The notes under the pieces: model-generated
Databases searched by the model: none
Seen by the model: the letters and a program-made list of their open reading frames with translations, nothing else
What the model was told of the DNA's origin: nothing
Made by a program: the position numbers and the translations under genes
In this document: positions 44,188 through 53,324 of the stretch, in pieces
Layout: every line of letters starts with the position of its first letter
Numbering within the stretch: the stretch's first letter is position 1
NCBI GenBank assembly: GCA_900100835.1
Contig: FNCM01000008.1
Location: 59,988 to 123,987 of the forward strand
From: Selenomonas sp. WCT3
GTDB taxonomy: Bacteria > Bacillota > Negativicutes > Selenomonadales > Selenomonadaceae
DNA length: 64,000 nt
Direction of reading: 5' to 3'

Positions 44188-44226
44188 AAAAAGAGCTGGA
44201 TCCGTTTTCGAATCCAGCCCTTTTTT
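44188..44226 (-). terminator. Terminator of the second SGNH hydrolase gene
   Basis: GGGCTGGATT pairs with ATCCAGCTC around a CGAAAACGG loop, with a T run on the minus strand just after the stop codon. Confidence 0.8.
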
Positions 44227-45844
44227 AGCGGAGCAGTTTGTCCTGGTTCATATTGATGATTTCCCCCATGAGCATCTTGCCATAGACATCGGGGTGAAGG
44301 CCATCTACTGAGAATTTGTTGTCCATGAATTTATGAGTGGGGTCGTAGAAGTATGGTTCCAAATCGATATAGTAATCCTGCTGGCGAATCCAGCTGTTGA
44401 TGATTCTAAGTTTCGTTTTCCACTTCGGGTCAGTGGGAGCTTGGAACGCAAAGAGAATATTGGGGGGATTAACCGGCATCAGCGTTAAAAAGATGGGGCG
44501 GATGTCGTTGGCCAGGCATTTATCCCGAATAATTTTCAAATCGTTTACAACGCTTTCCGGGGAGGTGTTGGGGGCCCGCAAGCTGTTGGTTCCCGTGAGA
44601 ATCAATAGATTAATTGGCCGAAGGGGCAGCACATCCTGGTCAAAGCGCTCCAGGGATGTCTTGGAGGTATCTCCGCTTCGTCCGAGATTTAAACAGGGGA
44701 AATCAAAGTAAGTAGTGTAGCTGTACTCCAAGGCTGCCGGGGAATTGGAAACGGCGCCGCCGCCATGGGTGATGCTGTCGCCAAGGACAGCCACCGGCAC
44801 GCGCTCAGGCAACTCCGGCATGGTGAAGTGAGCCGTATCCGACCAGCTGCCAATGGTCTGTCCCTGCTGGTCCACCGCCCGGACCCGCCAATAATAATCG
44901 CCGGCATAGGGGCGGGGATATTCATCGTAGCAAGCTGTAGCCACATCGACGGTTTTGCGCCAGACGGCGTCGGCTTCCGTTGTCGTGCCGTTTTCTTCTG
45001 CTGGTGGATGTATCATAAGCTCCACCTCGTAGCGCGTGGCATTGTTCAGTGGTATCCACTGGTAGACCGGATAGACTGGCATCTGGAAATTCGGCATCTG
45101 GTCAAAGGTATTAAGCAGTGGATGATTGGGCTGCGGCATGTCTGGATTGATGTGAAGTTCCTCGGCTTTAGAAAATTCGCCGATGGGATTGTGATGCAGA
45201 TCCAGGGCCCGAACCCGCCAGTAAATGAATTTGCGGTGGGCGTATTTTCGCAGGTCAGCCTGCCAACCGTTGGTGAAAATCATTTTGGTGCTTTCCAAAT
45301 GGTTGGTCTTATCCAGAGCGGTGCCGCCTTCCTGGGCCGGTTTGCCTGCTAAAAGCTCCACCTCATAGCAGACAGCGTTGGGAACGGCATGCCAGACCAA
45401 AAATGGCATCAAGCTGGCGGGATTATCTTCGGTATAATGATAAATGGATACCGGTGACAGAATATTTTTGTTGTAAATCGGATTTTCAATGGGATCCGAT
45501 GGCGGCGTCAAGGGACCAAAAAGGCCGTAAGCCGTAACGCGGTAGCAGGTGGGGATACCGCTGCGGGGCACTTCATAGGAGGCGTTATGGGTAAAACCAC
45601 TCGTAAAGAAATGGTATTCTGGTTCGCCTTCCACCAGCCCTGTGGTATGGGAGTAGGTTTCGACCTTGTAGAAGCAGGGATAGGGAAGGGGATCCCAGGA
45701 TAGAACCATATGACCATCCCGCTCGTCAAAGGAAGTCTGAAGCGTTATCCCCTGCAGACCAAGAATATCGGTTTTTTCCGCGATATAGGCAAAAAATATC
45801 GTAAAACATGCGATTACAAAGGTAAAAAGTAAAAATTTCTTCAT
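44225..45844 (-). CDS. Membrane-anchored SGNH/GDSL hydrolase, paralogue of 28760-30148
   Basis: A 539-residue protein. The ATG at 45844 is chosen; a TTG four codons upstream is the alternative. A membrane helix (about residues 3-22) is followed by three or more beta-rich modules with repeated YWRVRALD/YYWRVRAVD strands. The SGNH domain has AVLGDSITHGGG, LTGTNSLRA and FSVDGLHPDVYG. Compared with the first paralogue, it has an extra beta-module. An extracytoplasmic esterase role is inferred. It is divergent from cobO across a 78-base gap. Confidence 0.87.
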   Translation of the reverse strand: MKKFLLFTFVIACFTIFFAYIAEKTDILGLQGITLQTSFDERDGHMVLSWDPLPYPCFYKVETYSHTTGLVEGEPEYHFFTSGFTHNASYEVPRSGIPTCYRVTAYGLFGPLTPPSDPIENPIYNKNILSPVSIYHYTEDNPASLMPFLVWHAVPNAVCYEVELLAGKPAQEGGTALDKTNHLESTKMIFTNGWQADLRKYAHRKFIYWRVRALDLHHNPIGEFSKAEELHINPDMPQPNHPLLNTFDQMPNFQMPVYPVYQWIPLNNATRYEVELMIHPPAEENGTTTEADAVWRKTVDVATACYDEYPRPYAGDYYWRVRAVDQQGQTIGSWSDTAHFTMPELPERVPVAVLGDSITHGGGAVSNSPAALEYSYTTYFDFPCLNLGRSGDTSKTSLERFDQDVLPLRPINLLILTGTNSLRAPNTSPESVVNDLKIIRDKCLANDIRPIFLTLMPVNPPNILFAFQAPTDPKWKTKLRIINSWIRQQDYYIDLEPYFYDPTHKFMDNKFSVDGLHPDVYGKMLMGEIINMNQDKLLR

Positions 45845-45922
45845 ATATAACACCAAATTGCAGGAATTTTATTTAAAATATTGTATAACACTAAGTATAA
45901 CATATTTTAGAGGTGAGAGGTA

Positions 45923-46459
45923 TTGGAAAAGTACGGTTTGGTTATTGTTCACACAGGAAATGGTAAAGGAAAGACGACAGCAGCCTTAGGGCAGGCCGTC
46001 AGGGCTTGGGGAGATGGCCTGCGGGTCTGCATCCTGCAATTCATTAAGGGTGGCTGGAAGTATGGGGAGCTCAAGACGCTTGAGACCTTGGCGGCTGCGG
46101 ATGGCCGCATCGAAATCAAGCAGTGCGGTTTGGGATTTACCAATACGGAAGAACACGAGGAGCAGGAGCATAAAGAGGCTGCTTCCAAGGCACTGGCCAT
46201 GGCCCGGGAGGCCATTACCAGCGGTGACTGGGATTTGGTCATTCTCGATGAAATCAACTATGCGGTAAAGTTTGGACTCATAACGGTAGACGATGTTTTG
46301 GCACTGCTTGCCTGCCGCCCGAAAGATCTGCATCTGGTTCTGACGGGACGTGATGCCAAGCCGGAACTCATCGAAAAGGCGGATTTGGTCACGGAAATGA
46401 AGCAAATCAAGCACCCGTATGAGCAGGGCATCAAAGCCCAGATGGGAATTGAATTTTAG
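45923..46459 (+). CDS. cobO: Cob(I)yrinic acid a,c-diamide adenosyltransferase (CobO/BtuR type)
   Basis: A 178-residue protein with a TTG start and GAGGTGAGAGG upstream. The P-loop GNGKGKTTAALG is at residues 13-24; FIKGGWKYGELKTLE, GDWDLVILDEINYA and the C-terminal ADLVTEMKQIKHPYEQGI are characteristic. It transfers the 5'-deoxyadenosyl group of ATP to corrinoid cobalt, giving adenosylcobalamin precursors. No other cobalamin gene lies in the window, so it may serve salvage. The gap of 164 bases to ilvD holds the ilvD promoter region. Confidence 0.93.
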   Translation: MEKYGLVIVHTGNGKGKTTAALGQAVRAWGDGLRVCILQFIKGGWKYGELKTLETLAAADGRIEIKQCGLGFTNTEEHEEQEHKEAASKALAMAREAITSGDWDLVILDEINYAVKFGLITVDDVLALLACRPKDLHLVLTGRDAKPELIEKADLVTEMKQIKHPYEQGIKAQMGIEF

Positions 46460-46498
46460 AAAACGCTGTAACAGTGTAAATATTTTTCCGGTTATTAC

Positions 46499-46580
46499 TT
46501 GTTTTTCACCAACGAATGAAGTAGAATTGTAACTATGTAATGAGATTTTATCATCAAATGTCTAAATGAGATAGACATTT
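46499..46580 (+). promoter_or_regulatory. ilvD promoter region with an inverted repeat
   Basis: TTGTTT (46499-46504), a 17-base spacer and TAGAAT (46522-46527) form a plausible promoter. Downstream, AAATGTCT (46556-46563) and AGACATTT (46573-46580) are perfect arms 9 bases apart; this could be an operator or a leader hairpin. Confidence 0.45.
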
Positions 46581-46623
46581 CCTTGCGATGAAGTTTATGT
46601 CTCAGGATTAGGAGAGTTGAAAA

Positions 46624-48276
46624 ATGAGAAGTGACATCGTTAAGCAGGGCGCTACCCGCTGCGCTCATCGTTCCTTATTCCATGCCAATGGCTATGGGCC
46701 AGAGGATTTGAAAAAGCCGTTGATTGGTATTTGCAATTCCTTCAATGAAATCATTCCTGGTCATATTCATCTTCGTGAGATTGCGGATGCGGCAAAACTG
46801 GGGGTGGCAGCCGCCGGTGGAACGCCTGTGGAATTTCCGGCTATCGGTGTTTGTGACGGCATCGCCATGGGCCATCAGGGTATGAAGTATTCCCTGGCCA
46901 GCCGTGAACTTATTGCCGATTCCGTAGAATCCGTTGCTATGGCTTCAGGGTTTGATGGCCTCGTGCTGATTCCGAACTGCGATAAAGTCGTACCGGGTAT
47001 GCTCATGGCCGCCGCCCGGCTTAACATTCCCTGCGTGGTGGTATCGGGTGGCCCGATGCTTCCGGGAAGGTTCAAAGGCCGGGATGTCAGCGTCAGCCAG
47101 GCCTTTGAAGCGGCAGGGAAATACGCGGCTGGCGAAATGTCTGCTGAGGAAATGGCAGAGCTTGAGGAAAAATGCTGCCCAGGCTGCGGTTCCTGTGCTG
47201 GTTTGTTTACCGCCAACACCATGAACTCCTTATCGGAAGTTCTCGGCATGGCTCTGCCGGGCAATGGCACAATTCCGGCAGCTTATACAGGAGCCCGCCG
47301 GCTGCTGGCCAAACGGGCTGGTGCCGTTATCATGGATTTGGTCAAAAACGACATCAAACCCCGTGATATTTTGACCCGCAAGGCCTTTGAAAACGCCATC
47401 ACGGTGGATATGGGAATCGGCGGTTCTTCCAATACGGTGCTTCATTTGACCGCTATCGCCCATGAAGCCGGCATTGAGATTCCAGCGCCACTCTTTGATG
47501 AAATCTCCCGCCGCACGCCGTATATTACAAAACTCAGCCCGGGTGGAACCCATCACATGGTTGACCTGGAGGAAGCCGGCGGCATTTCGGCAGTAATGAA
47601 TGAACTTTCTAAGAAAGACCTCATTCACCTCGATGCGCTGACCGTTACTGGCCCCATGGGGGAACGCATCAAAAACGCGAAGGTCTTAGATAGAAGCGTC
47701 ATCCACAGTGTCGAAGAACCCTATCGTAAAGAGGGCGGCATTGCTATCCTCAAGGGTAATCTGGCTCCGGACTATGCCGTGGTCAAGGCGTCGGCGGTTA
47801 AAGACGATATGTTGACCTACGAGGGCACGGCCAAATGTTACGATTCGGAAACGGCTGCCTGTGATGCCATCATGGCGGGGGACATCGTCGATGGCGATGT
47901 GGTGGTCATTCGCTACGAGGGCCCGAAGGGCGGCCCGGGCATGCAGGAGATGTTAAATCCAACCGCAGTTATCACGGGGCGCGGCCTTAAGGTGGGCCTC
48001 ATTACCGATGGCCGTTTCAGCGGTGCCAGCCAGGGAGCCTGCGTGGGCCATGTGTCACCGGAAGCCATGGAGGGCGGCCCCATTGCTCTGATTGAAGATG
48101 GCGATACCATCCTCATCGATATTCCTAGCCGCAAGCTAGAGCTCAAAGTCAGCGATGAAGAACTGGCTAAGCGGAAAGCGGCCTGGAAACAGCCTGAGCC
48201 AAAAATCAAGCACGGCTATTTGTCCCGCTATGCAAAACTTACCACATCGGCCAGCACCGGTGCGGTACTCAAATAA
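46624..48276 (+). CDS. ilvD: Dihydroxy-acid dehydratase
   Basis: A 550-residue protein of the usual IlvD/Edd length, with GGAGAG upstream. It has the iron-sulfur cysteines in NCDKVVPGM and [39 protein letters not shown], and the C-terminal [18 protein letters not shown]. It catalyses the third step of branched-chain amino acid synthesis. It is separate from any other ilv or leu genes. The stop is directly followed by a TTGACAAGTCAA palindrome. Confidence 0.97.
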   Translation: MRSDIVKQGATRCAHRSLFHANGYGPEDLKKPLIGICNSFNEIIPGHIHLREIADAAKLGVAAAGGTPVEFPAIGVCDGIAMGHQGMKYSLASRELIADSVESVAMASGFDGLVLIPNCDKVVPGMLMAAARLNIPCVVVSGGPMLPGRFKGRDVSVSQAFEAAGKYAAGEMSAEEMAELEEKCCPGCGSCAGLFTANTMNSLSEVLGMALPGNGTIPAAYTGARRLLAKRAGAVIMDLVKNDIKPRDILTRKAFENAITVDMGIGGSSNTVLHLTAIAHEAGIEIPAPLFDEISRRTPYITKLSPGGTHHMVDLEEAGGISAVMNELSKKDLIHLDALTVTGPMGERIKNAKVLDRSVIHSVEEPYRKEGGIAILKGNLAPDYAVVKASAVKDDMLTYEGTAKCYDSETAACDAIMAGDIVDGDVVVIRYEGPKGGPGMQEMLNPTAVITGRGLKVGLITDGRFSGASQGACVGHVSPEAMEGGPIALIEDGDTILIDIPSRKLELKVSDEELAKRKAAWKQPEPKIKHGYLSRYAKLTTSASTGAVLK

Positions 48277-48302
48277 TTGACAAGTCAAATTTGACTTGTC
48301 AA
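48277..48302. repeat. Copy of the TTGAC-NN-GTCAA palindromic element
   Basis: TTGACAAGTCA (48277-48287) and TGACTTGTCAA (48292-48302) are perfect 11-base arms separated by AATT. The element touches the ilvD stop codon and shares its arms with the copy at 19117-19154. Confidence 0.7.
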
Positions 48303-48305
48303 CGG

Positions 48306-48345
48306 TGTGCAAGCCTTCTCCCGTGGGGAAGGCTTGTATTTATTT
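48306..48345 (+). terminator. Terminator after ilvD
   Basis: GCAAGCCTTCTCCC pairs with GGGGAAGGCTTG around a CGT loop, followed by TATTTATTT. Confidence 0.8.
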
Positions 48346-48396
48346 GGGGAATTCGCTATAATAAGGAACGTTGAAATACGATTTGAGGTGTAGATT

Positions 48397-48888
48397 TTGC
48401 ATATAGTTTTAATAGAGCCGGAGATTCCCGGCAACACAGGCAACATTGCCCGTCTTTGTGCGGCCACGGGTATCGAGCTGCACTTAGTCAAGCCTCTGGG
48501 CTTTTCCACCGACGATAAATACTTGAAGCGGGCAGGCCTTGACTATTGGCATCTGGTGAAGGTGCATTACCATGAGAATTTCGACGAGGTTCTTGCCATG
48601 TACCACGGACACAATTTCTATTATCTGTCCACCAAGGCGCCACGTGCCCATACGGAAGTGACTTATACCAATGAGGATATGCTGGTCTTTGGCAAGGAGT
48701 CTGCCGGTATTCCCGAGGAAATCCTCAATGCCAATTGGGACAGCACCGTGCGGATTCCGATGATTGCCGAAGCGCGTTCGTTGAACCTTTCCAATTCCGT
48801 GGCCATTGTCGCCTATGAAGCAATGCGGCAGATGGATTATGCAAATCTTGCCGAAGCCGGTCCGGGACTTCGCATGTGGTCGAAATAA
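48397..48888 (+). CDS. trmL: tRNA (cytidine(34)-2'-O)-methyltransferase
   Basis: A 163-residue SPOUT-family protein with a TTG start and GAGGTGT upstream. It has IEPEIPGNTGNIARLC at the N-terminus, FGKESAGIPEEIL in the middle and the knot-forming IPMIAEARSLNLSNSVAIV near the end, the usual TrmL layout. It methylates the ribose of the wobble nucleotide in certain leucine tRNAs using S-adenosylmethionine. It lies 16 bases before murB, so the two may be cotranscribed. Confidence 0.93.
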   Translation: MHIVLIEPEIPGNTGNIARLCAATGIELHLVKPLGFSTDDKYLKRAGLDYWHLVKVHYHENFDEVLAMYHGHNFYYLSTKAPRAHTEVTYTNEDMLVFGKESAGIPEEILNANWDSTVRIPMIAEARSLNLSNSVAIVAYEAMRQMDYANLAEAGPGLRMWSK

Positions 48889-48904
48889 CAGATAGGATGA
48901 TAGC

Positions 48905-49822
48905 ATGAAAATCAATGAAAACTTTGTCAAGGCTTGTCAGGCTTTTTTGAAACCGGAGCAATTGTTGCTGGATGAGCCCATGAGTAAACATACCACCTTT
49001 GAAATCGGCGGCCCGGCTGACTGTCTGATTTTCCCAGCTTCCTTAGAAGAAGTACAAAAGGTCTTGACGCTGGTAAAAGAATACGAGCTGCCCTTGACCA
49101 TGCTGGGAAATGGTTCGAATATGCTGGTTCGCGACAAGGGCATCCGCGGCGTCGTAATAAAATTTGCGGAACCCATGTCTTCGATTCGCTGCGAGGGAAC
49201 GCGAATCATTGCCGGTGCCGGTGCCCTTCTCAAAGATGTGTCCGAGTGTGCTGCTGCCAACGGCCTAACAGGACTTGAGTATGCCTGCGGCATTCCGGGC
49301 AGCATTGGCGGTGCCATTTTCATGAACGCTGGTGCTTACGATGGGGAAACGAAAAATGTTGCCGATGTAGTTCGGGCTGTTGACCAGCAGGGCAACCTGC
49401 ATACCTTTTCCCATGAGGAAATGGAACTTGGCTATCGTCATAGCGTATTCCAGAGCAATGGGGAAGCGATCTGCGAAGTAGAGCTGCAGTTGCAGCCTGG
49501 CGATGAAAAAGAAATCCGGGCCAAGATTGCCGATTACACGGATCGCCGGGAAAGCAAACAGCCCTTGGAAATGCCCAGTGCTGGCAGCACTTTCAAACGG
49601 CCGGAAGGTTATTTTGCTGGTACGCTCATTGACCAGACGGGACTAAAGGGATTTTCCGTTGGCGGTGCACAGGTATCCACAAAGCATGCGGGCTTTGTGG
49701 TTAATACCGGTGGAGCTACAGCTGCGGATGTGGTAAACCTCATCCACGAAGTCCAGCGCCGGGTAAAAGAAAAGCACGGCGTGGAGTTACAGCCAGAGGT
49801 TCGCATGATTGGCGAGGAATAA
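48905..49822 (+). CDS. murB: UDP-N-acetylenolpyruvoylglucosamine reductase
   Basis: A 305-residue protein of the shorter MurB type found in Firmicutes. The FAD-binding part has MLGNGSNMLVRDKGI and GIPGSIGGAIFMNAGAYDGE. The substrate domain has SAGSTFKRPEGYFAG with the catalytic serine region and TKHAGFVVNTGGATA. It reduces the enolpyruvyl group to lactyl in UDP-N-acetylmuramate synthesis, an essential peptidoglycan step in the cytoplasm. A terminator follows. Confidence 0.97.
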   Translation: MKINENFVKACQAFLKPEQLLLDEPMSKHTTFEIGGPADCLIFPASLEEVQKVLTLVKEYELPLTMLGNGSNMLVRDKGIRGVVIKFAEPMSSIRCEGTRIIAGAGALLKDVSECAAANGLTGLEYACGIPGSIGGAIFMNAGAYDGETKNVADVVRAVDQQGNLHTFSHEEMELGYRHSVFQSNGEAICEVELQLQPGDEKEIRAKIADYTDRRESKQPLEMPSAGSTFKRPEGYFAGTLIDQTGLKGFSVGGAQVSTKHAGFVVNTGGATAADVVNLIHEVQRRVKEKHGVELQPEVRMIGEE

Positions 49823-49830
49823 AAAATCTT

Positions 49831-49863
49831 AAGCGATTGCAAAATCTGCAGTCGCTTTTTTTT
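49831..49863 (+). terminator. Terminator after murB
   Basis: AAGCGATTGCA and TGCAGTCGCTT arms (one G-U pair) around AAATC, with a T run. Confidence 0.85.
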
Positions 49864-49971
49864 ATACAAAAAAAATAGTAAGTGTGGTATAAATAAATGG
49901 AAATAAATAGAATCCGTCATAGATTCCCCACAAAAGGTATGATATAATAGTCCCCTAGGAGTGATTGTGAA

Positions 49972-50592
49972 TTGTATTATGATATTGAAACAAAAGTCTA
50001 TCAAGACGATAAAGGTATCTTTATAAAGCGGGCTAATGGAGATAGCGCCCCCAAATATGATAGCGATGGCGAGATTCCAGTTTGCGCTTTTTCTATTGCG
50101 AAAGGCTGGGAGATTATCATTCGCTGCGATTATCTGCACAATGCGTTTCTCGTACAGCTTCGCGAAAATGGTCGGGTACATCAGGAACTTCATCCGGCAA
50201 CCCTTGATGAGCTAAACAATTATGCCTTGCCCTGGTGTTTCCAGCATTACTATAATCAGCTGTCCTTCCAAGCACGGAAAAAATATACCGGCAGTTTCGG
50301 CGTTGCCAATGCCGCTGGAGATGGAATGCTGCTGCTCATCTCCAGCTTGATTCTCATCGCTGTTGCCGACTATTTTGGCGGCGTCCTGGGAGCGATTATC
50401 GGCATCTTAGTTTCGCTGGCGATTGCCAACATTGTGGGGGACACGGTGCGAAGTGAAGCTGAGGCCGCTGGCTATTACAAAGGTATGGCCGCCAGCATTG
50501 CTCGCCGCTTCCAACTAAACGAACCCAAGAAAGCACCGGAAGCCCAAGAAGAAGGCGATTGGAAAGACTCTTCGGAACTTCAGCCGGAATAA
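49972..50592 (+). CDS. Membrane protein of unknown function
   Basis: A 206-residue protein with a TTG start and AGGAGTGA upstream. A soluble N-terminal region (residues 1-115) is followed by a hydrophobic hairpin of two helices (about 120-160, with glycine-rich LGAIIGILVSLAIANIV) and a charged C-terminal tail rich in Glu, Pro and Lys. No family is recognised. It is a single gene between murB and the DUF4234 gene. Confidence 0.7.
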   Translation: MYYDIETKVYQDDKGIFIKRANGDSAPKYDSDGEIPVCAFSIAKGWEIIIRCDYLHNAFLVQLRENGRVHQELHPATLDELNNYALPWCFQHYYNQLSFQARKKYTGSFGVANAAGDGMLLLISSLILIAVADYFGGVLGAIIGILVSLAIANIVGDTVRSEAEAAGYYKGMAASIARRFQLNEPKKAPEAQEEGDWKDSSELQPE

Positions 50593-50722
50593 GAAAGCAA
50601 TTGTGCCCAGACAAATATATAGAATTTAGTAATCTTTTATAAAAAGTTAAAGGATTTCTTAATTATAGCGTCGTATACTTATGTAGGAATTTATCAAATT
50701 TATAGTAAAAGAGGAGATTCTT

Positions 50723-51118
50723 ATGGAAAAAAGAAGTATTGGACTCGCTATTGTATTCACGTTAATCACTTGCGGTATTTATGGTATTTATTGGATGTAC
50801 AAGATGACCGAAGAGTCTCATTGCCTGGTAGGCCGGCAGACTACGGCTTCGGGAGGAATGGTAATTCTCTATACCTTGGTGACTTGCGGGATTTATAGCT
50901 TCTATTGGCTTTATAAAATGGGTGAGACCATGACGGAAGCTAAGACCATGCGCGGAATGCATGCCGATAACAACAGCGGACTGCTGTACATTGTATTGGC
51001 TATTTTTGCTCTGGGAATTGTTTCTTATGCCTTAATTCAGAGCAGCATCAATGATGTTCTCGATTTTGATGCGCAAAATGGCAGTCAGCTGCCGCAGCAG
51101 ATGTATCCCAATGCTTAA
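50723..51118 (+). CDS. DUF4234 membrane protein
   Basis: A 131-residue protein with GAGGAGATT upstream. It carries two clear repeats, TLITCGIYGIYWMYKM and TLVTCGIYSFYWLYKM, the hallmark of DUF4234, plus a third hydrophobic segment near residues 90-107. Three membrane helices are predicted. The function of the family is not known. Its last codons overlap the start of the DUF2752 gene, so the two are probably coupled. Confidence 0.85.
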   Translation: MEKRSIGLAIVFTLITCGIYGIYWMYKMTEESHCLVGRQTTASGGMVILYTLVTCGIYSFYWLYKMGETMTEAKTMRGMHADNNSGLLYIVLAIFALGIVSYALIQSSINDVLDFDAQNGSQLPQQMYPNA

Positions 51119-51458
51119 AAAGCATAGTGGGCTGACACTATGGTGTTGGCTAATACTGGGGCTGTTGTATTTGTTAAGTGCCCGGTATCAGCTCTTCACC
51201 CTGCATTGTCCCTTTCGGACACTAACGGGATTGCTTTGTCCTGGCTGCGGAATCACCACCATGTTTGTACGATTGTCCTATGGCGATTTCGCTGGTGCCT
51301 ATGCGGCCAATCCGGTGGTAATGTTGTTGTCGCCTTTTATACTGCTGCTGATGCTGCATCAGCATAATCCCCAAACCTGGTCCTTTGTGCCAGCAACGGT
51401 ATTGACCTGGTTCTGCGTGATAACTCTTCTTCTATGGGGGATTGTCCGCAATCTTTAA
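51111..51458 (+). CDS. DUF2752 membrane protein
   Basis: A 115-residue protein. The ATG at 51111 overlaps the preceding stop; a longer frame from 51051 would lie inside the DUF4234 gene. The motif LCPGCGITTMFVRL is the family signature (CPxCG, possibly metal binding), with three predicted helices. DUF2752 and DUF4234 genes often neighbour each other in Firmicutes and Bacteroidetes, as far as I know. Function unknown. Confidence 0.8.
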   Translation: MLKKHSGLTLWCWLILGLLYLLSARYQLFTLHCPFRTLTGLLCPGCGITTMFVRLSYGDFAGAYAANPVVMLLSPFILLLMLHQHNPQTWSFVPATVLTWFCVITLLLWGIVRNL

Positions 51459-51478
51459 ACGGAATATCGAAACAAGGG

Positions 51479-51520
51479 CTACTGTCTTGGCAATGCTTGC
51501 CGGGACAGTAGTTTTTTCTT
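51479..51520 (+). terminator. Terminator after the DUF4234-DUF2752 pair
   Basis: CTACTGTC and GACAGTAG arms around a 17-base loop, followed by TTTTTTCTT. Confidence 0.8.
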
Positions 51521-51591
51521 AGCTTCGGCAGGAAAACTCTGGCTATTTTGCGAATATTATCAACAAAGAAATAGCAAAGGAGTGGATTCTT

Positions 51592-53205
51592 ATGCGGTTG
51601 GAATTCTTAGGAGCAGCACATACGGTTACAGGCTCGTGCTATTTGTTAGAAACTCTTGAACGGTATTATCTAATTGATTGTGGAATGTTTCAGGGTTCCC
51701 GCCGGATTCGGGAACATAATTACGACGAATTCCCCTTTAATCCGGCTAATATCGACAGCGTTATCCTAACCCATGCCCATGTAGATCATTGTGGGCTGAT
51801 TCCAAAACTCGTCCGGGATGGATTCCAGGGCACGGTGTATGCCACTAAGGCAACTTGCGATTTGGCACAAATCATGCTTCCTGATTCCGCCCACATTCAG
51901 GAAGCGGATGCAGAACTATCCAATCGCAAGAATCGGCGCCGTGGTGAGGAACCAATCGAACCAATTTATACCCTGCAGGATGCAACGGATGCACTGGAAC
52001 ATTTTGTACCCATGCCCTACGAAACGAAATTTCTGCTAGGGGATAACGTTGAGGTTACCTTCCATGATGCGGGACATATCTTAGGCTCGGCAATTGTAGA
52101 GATTCTCGTTACCGAAGATACGAAGACCACCAAACTGGTCTTTTCCGGTGACCTAGGACAGCCCAGCCAGCCCATTGTCAAGGATCCAACCGTGGTAACG
52201 GGCGCCGATTTTCTCATCGTTGAATCCACCTATGGCGATAGGCTTCACCAGATTTACGACAAAGAGACGGCTCTGCTGGAAATCATCAATGACACCATGG
52301 ATCGCGGGGGTAATGTAATCATCCCCTCCTTTGCCGTGGGCCGTACCCAGACACTGCTCTATTACCTCTACAACCTTTGGAAGGCGGGAAGACTTGATGG
52401 GGATATTCCCATTGTCATTGACAGTCCGCTGGCCATCAATGCTACTCGTATCTTTATGCGAAATTTCCAGGATTTTGATGAAGAAACCATTCAGATGTTT
52501 GGACAAAGTGGGAAAATGATTGATTTTCCCCAGGTACGCATTTGCGAAACGCCAGAGGAATCCCGGGCCCTCAATAGCTCGGAAAGTTCCCAAATCATTT
52601 TGTCCGCCTCCGGAATGGCGGATGCGGGCCGCATTCTCCATCACTTAAAACACAACCTTTGGCGCCCGGAATCTACGATTCTCTTTGTGGGGTATCAAGC
52701 GGAAGGCAGCTTAGGCCGCCGCTTGATTGATGGTATCAAACGCGTCCGTGTCTTAGGTGAAGAGGTGGCCGTAAAGGCACAGATTCAAATGCTCGATGGT
52801 TTTTCGGCCCATGCCGATGCCAATCAGCTGATGGATTGGATAAGTAAGTTCCAAGACCCAAAACCTGCCAAGGTGTTTATCGTTCATGGCGAAGCCCAGG
52901 GACAGGAAGCGTTAAAAAGCCGCATCCAAAAGGAGTGTGGGGAAGAGGTCTACATTCCGTTTCGCGGCGATGCGGTAAAAATCAGCGGCCGCGCATCGGA
53001 AATCCAGCTCTCCAATATTCCCGAAGTATCGGTGGAAATGGAAATGGAGGAGCAGCTGCGTGAGTTCGACGCCGAATATCGGAATCTGCGCCACAAAGTC
53101 ATGCAGCTGGCCATTCGTCAGCCTAAGACAATGGAACCACTTATCAAGGCGATTACCAAAGGCTTTAATTACATGAAAAAACTTTTCGCGCCCTTTAATA
53201 TTTGA
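51592..53205 (+). CDS. Beta-CASP metallo-beta-lactamase ribonuclease-like protein
   Basis: A 537-residue protein with AAAGGAG upstream. The metal-binding motif is LTHAHVDHCGL, with further ligands in DAGHILGSA and SGDLGQ. The beta-CASP domain follows with SFAVGRTQTLLYYL, SASGMADAGRILHHLKHNL and the C-terminal FSAHADANQL and VHGEAQGQ motifs. Members are processing exo/endonucleases related to RNase J and CPSF-73. The C-terminal 60 residues are helical and charged. RNA cleavage is inferred from the family; the target is unknown. Confidence 0.9.
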   Translation: MRLEFLGAAHTVTGSCYLLETLERYYLIDCGMFQGSRRIREHNYDEFPFNPANIDSVILTHAHVDHCGLIPKLVRDGFQGTVYATKATCDLAQIMLPDSAHIQEADAELSNRKNRRRGEEPIEPIYTLQDATDALEHFVPMPYETKFLLGDNVEVTFHDAGHILGSAIVEILVTEDTKTTKLVFSGDLGQPSQPIVKDPTVVTGADFLIVESTYGDRLHQIYDKETALLEIINDTMDRGGNVIIPSFAVGRTQTLLYYLYNLWKAGRLDGDIPIVIDSPLAINATRIFMRNFQDFDEETIQMFGQSGKMIDFPQVRICETPEESRALNSSESSQIILSASGMADAGRILHHLKHNLWRPESTILFVGYQAEGSLGRRLIDGIKRVRVLGEEVAVKAQIQMLDGFSAHADANQLMDWISKFQDPKPAKVFIVHGEAQGQEALKSRIQKECGEEVYIPFRGDAVKISGRASEIQLSNIPEVSVEMEMEEQLREFDAEYRNLRHKVMQLAIRQPKTMEPLIKAITKGFNYMKKLFAPFNI

Positions 53206-53324
53206 TGTGAGATTAAATTTCAATTAATAGGACTTTAGGCCTTGACGCTCACCGCCCATCCTGCTATTATGATGTATGTTAAACAATGCAAATAAGGATG
53301 TAAGTGATGGGGAGAAGCAGGGGA

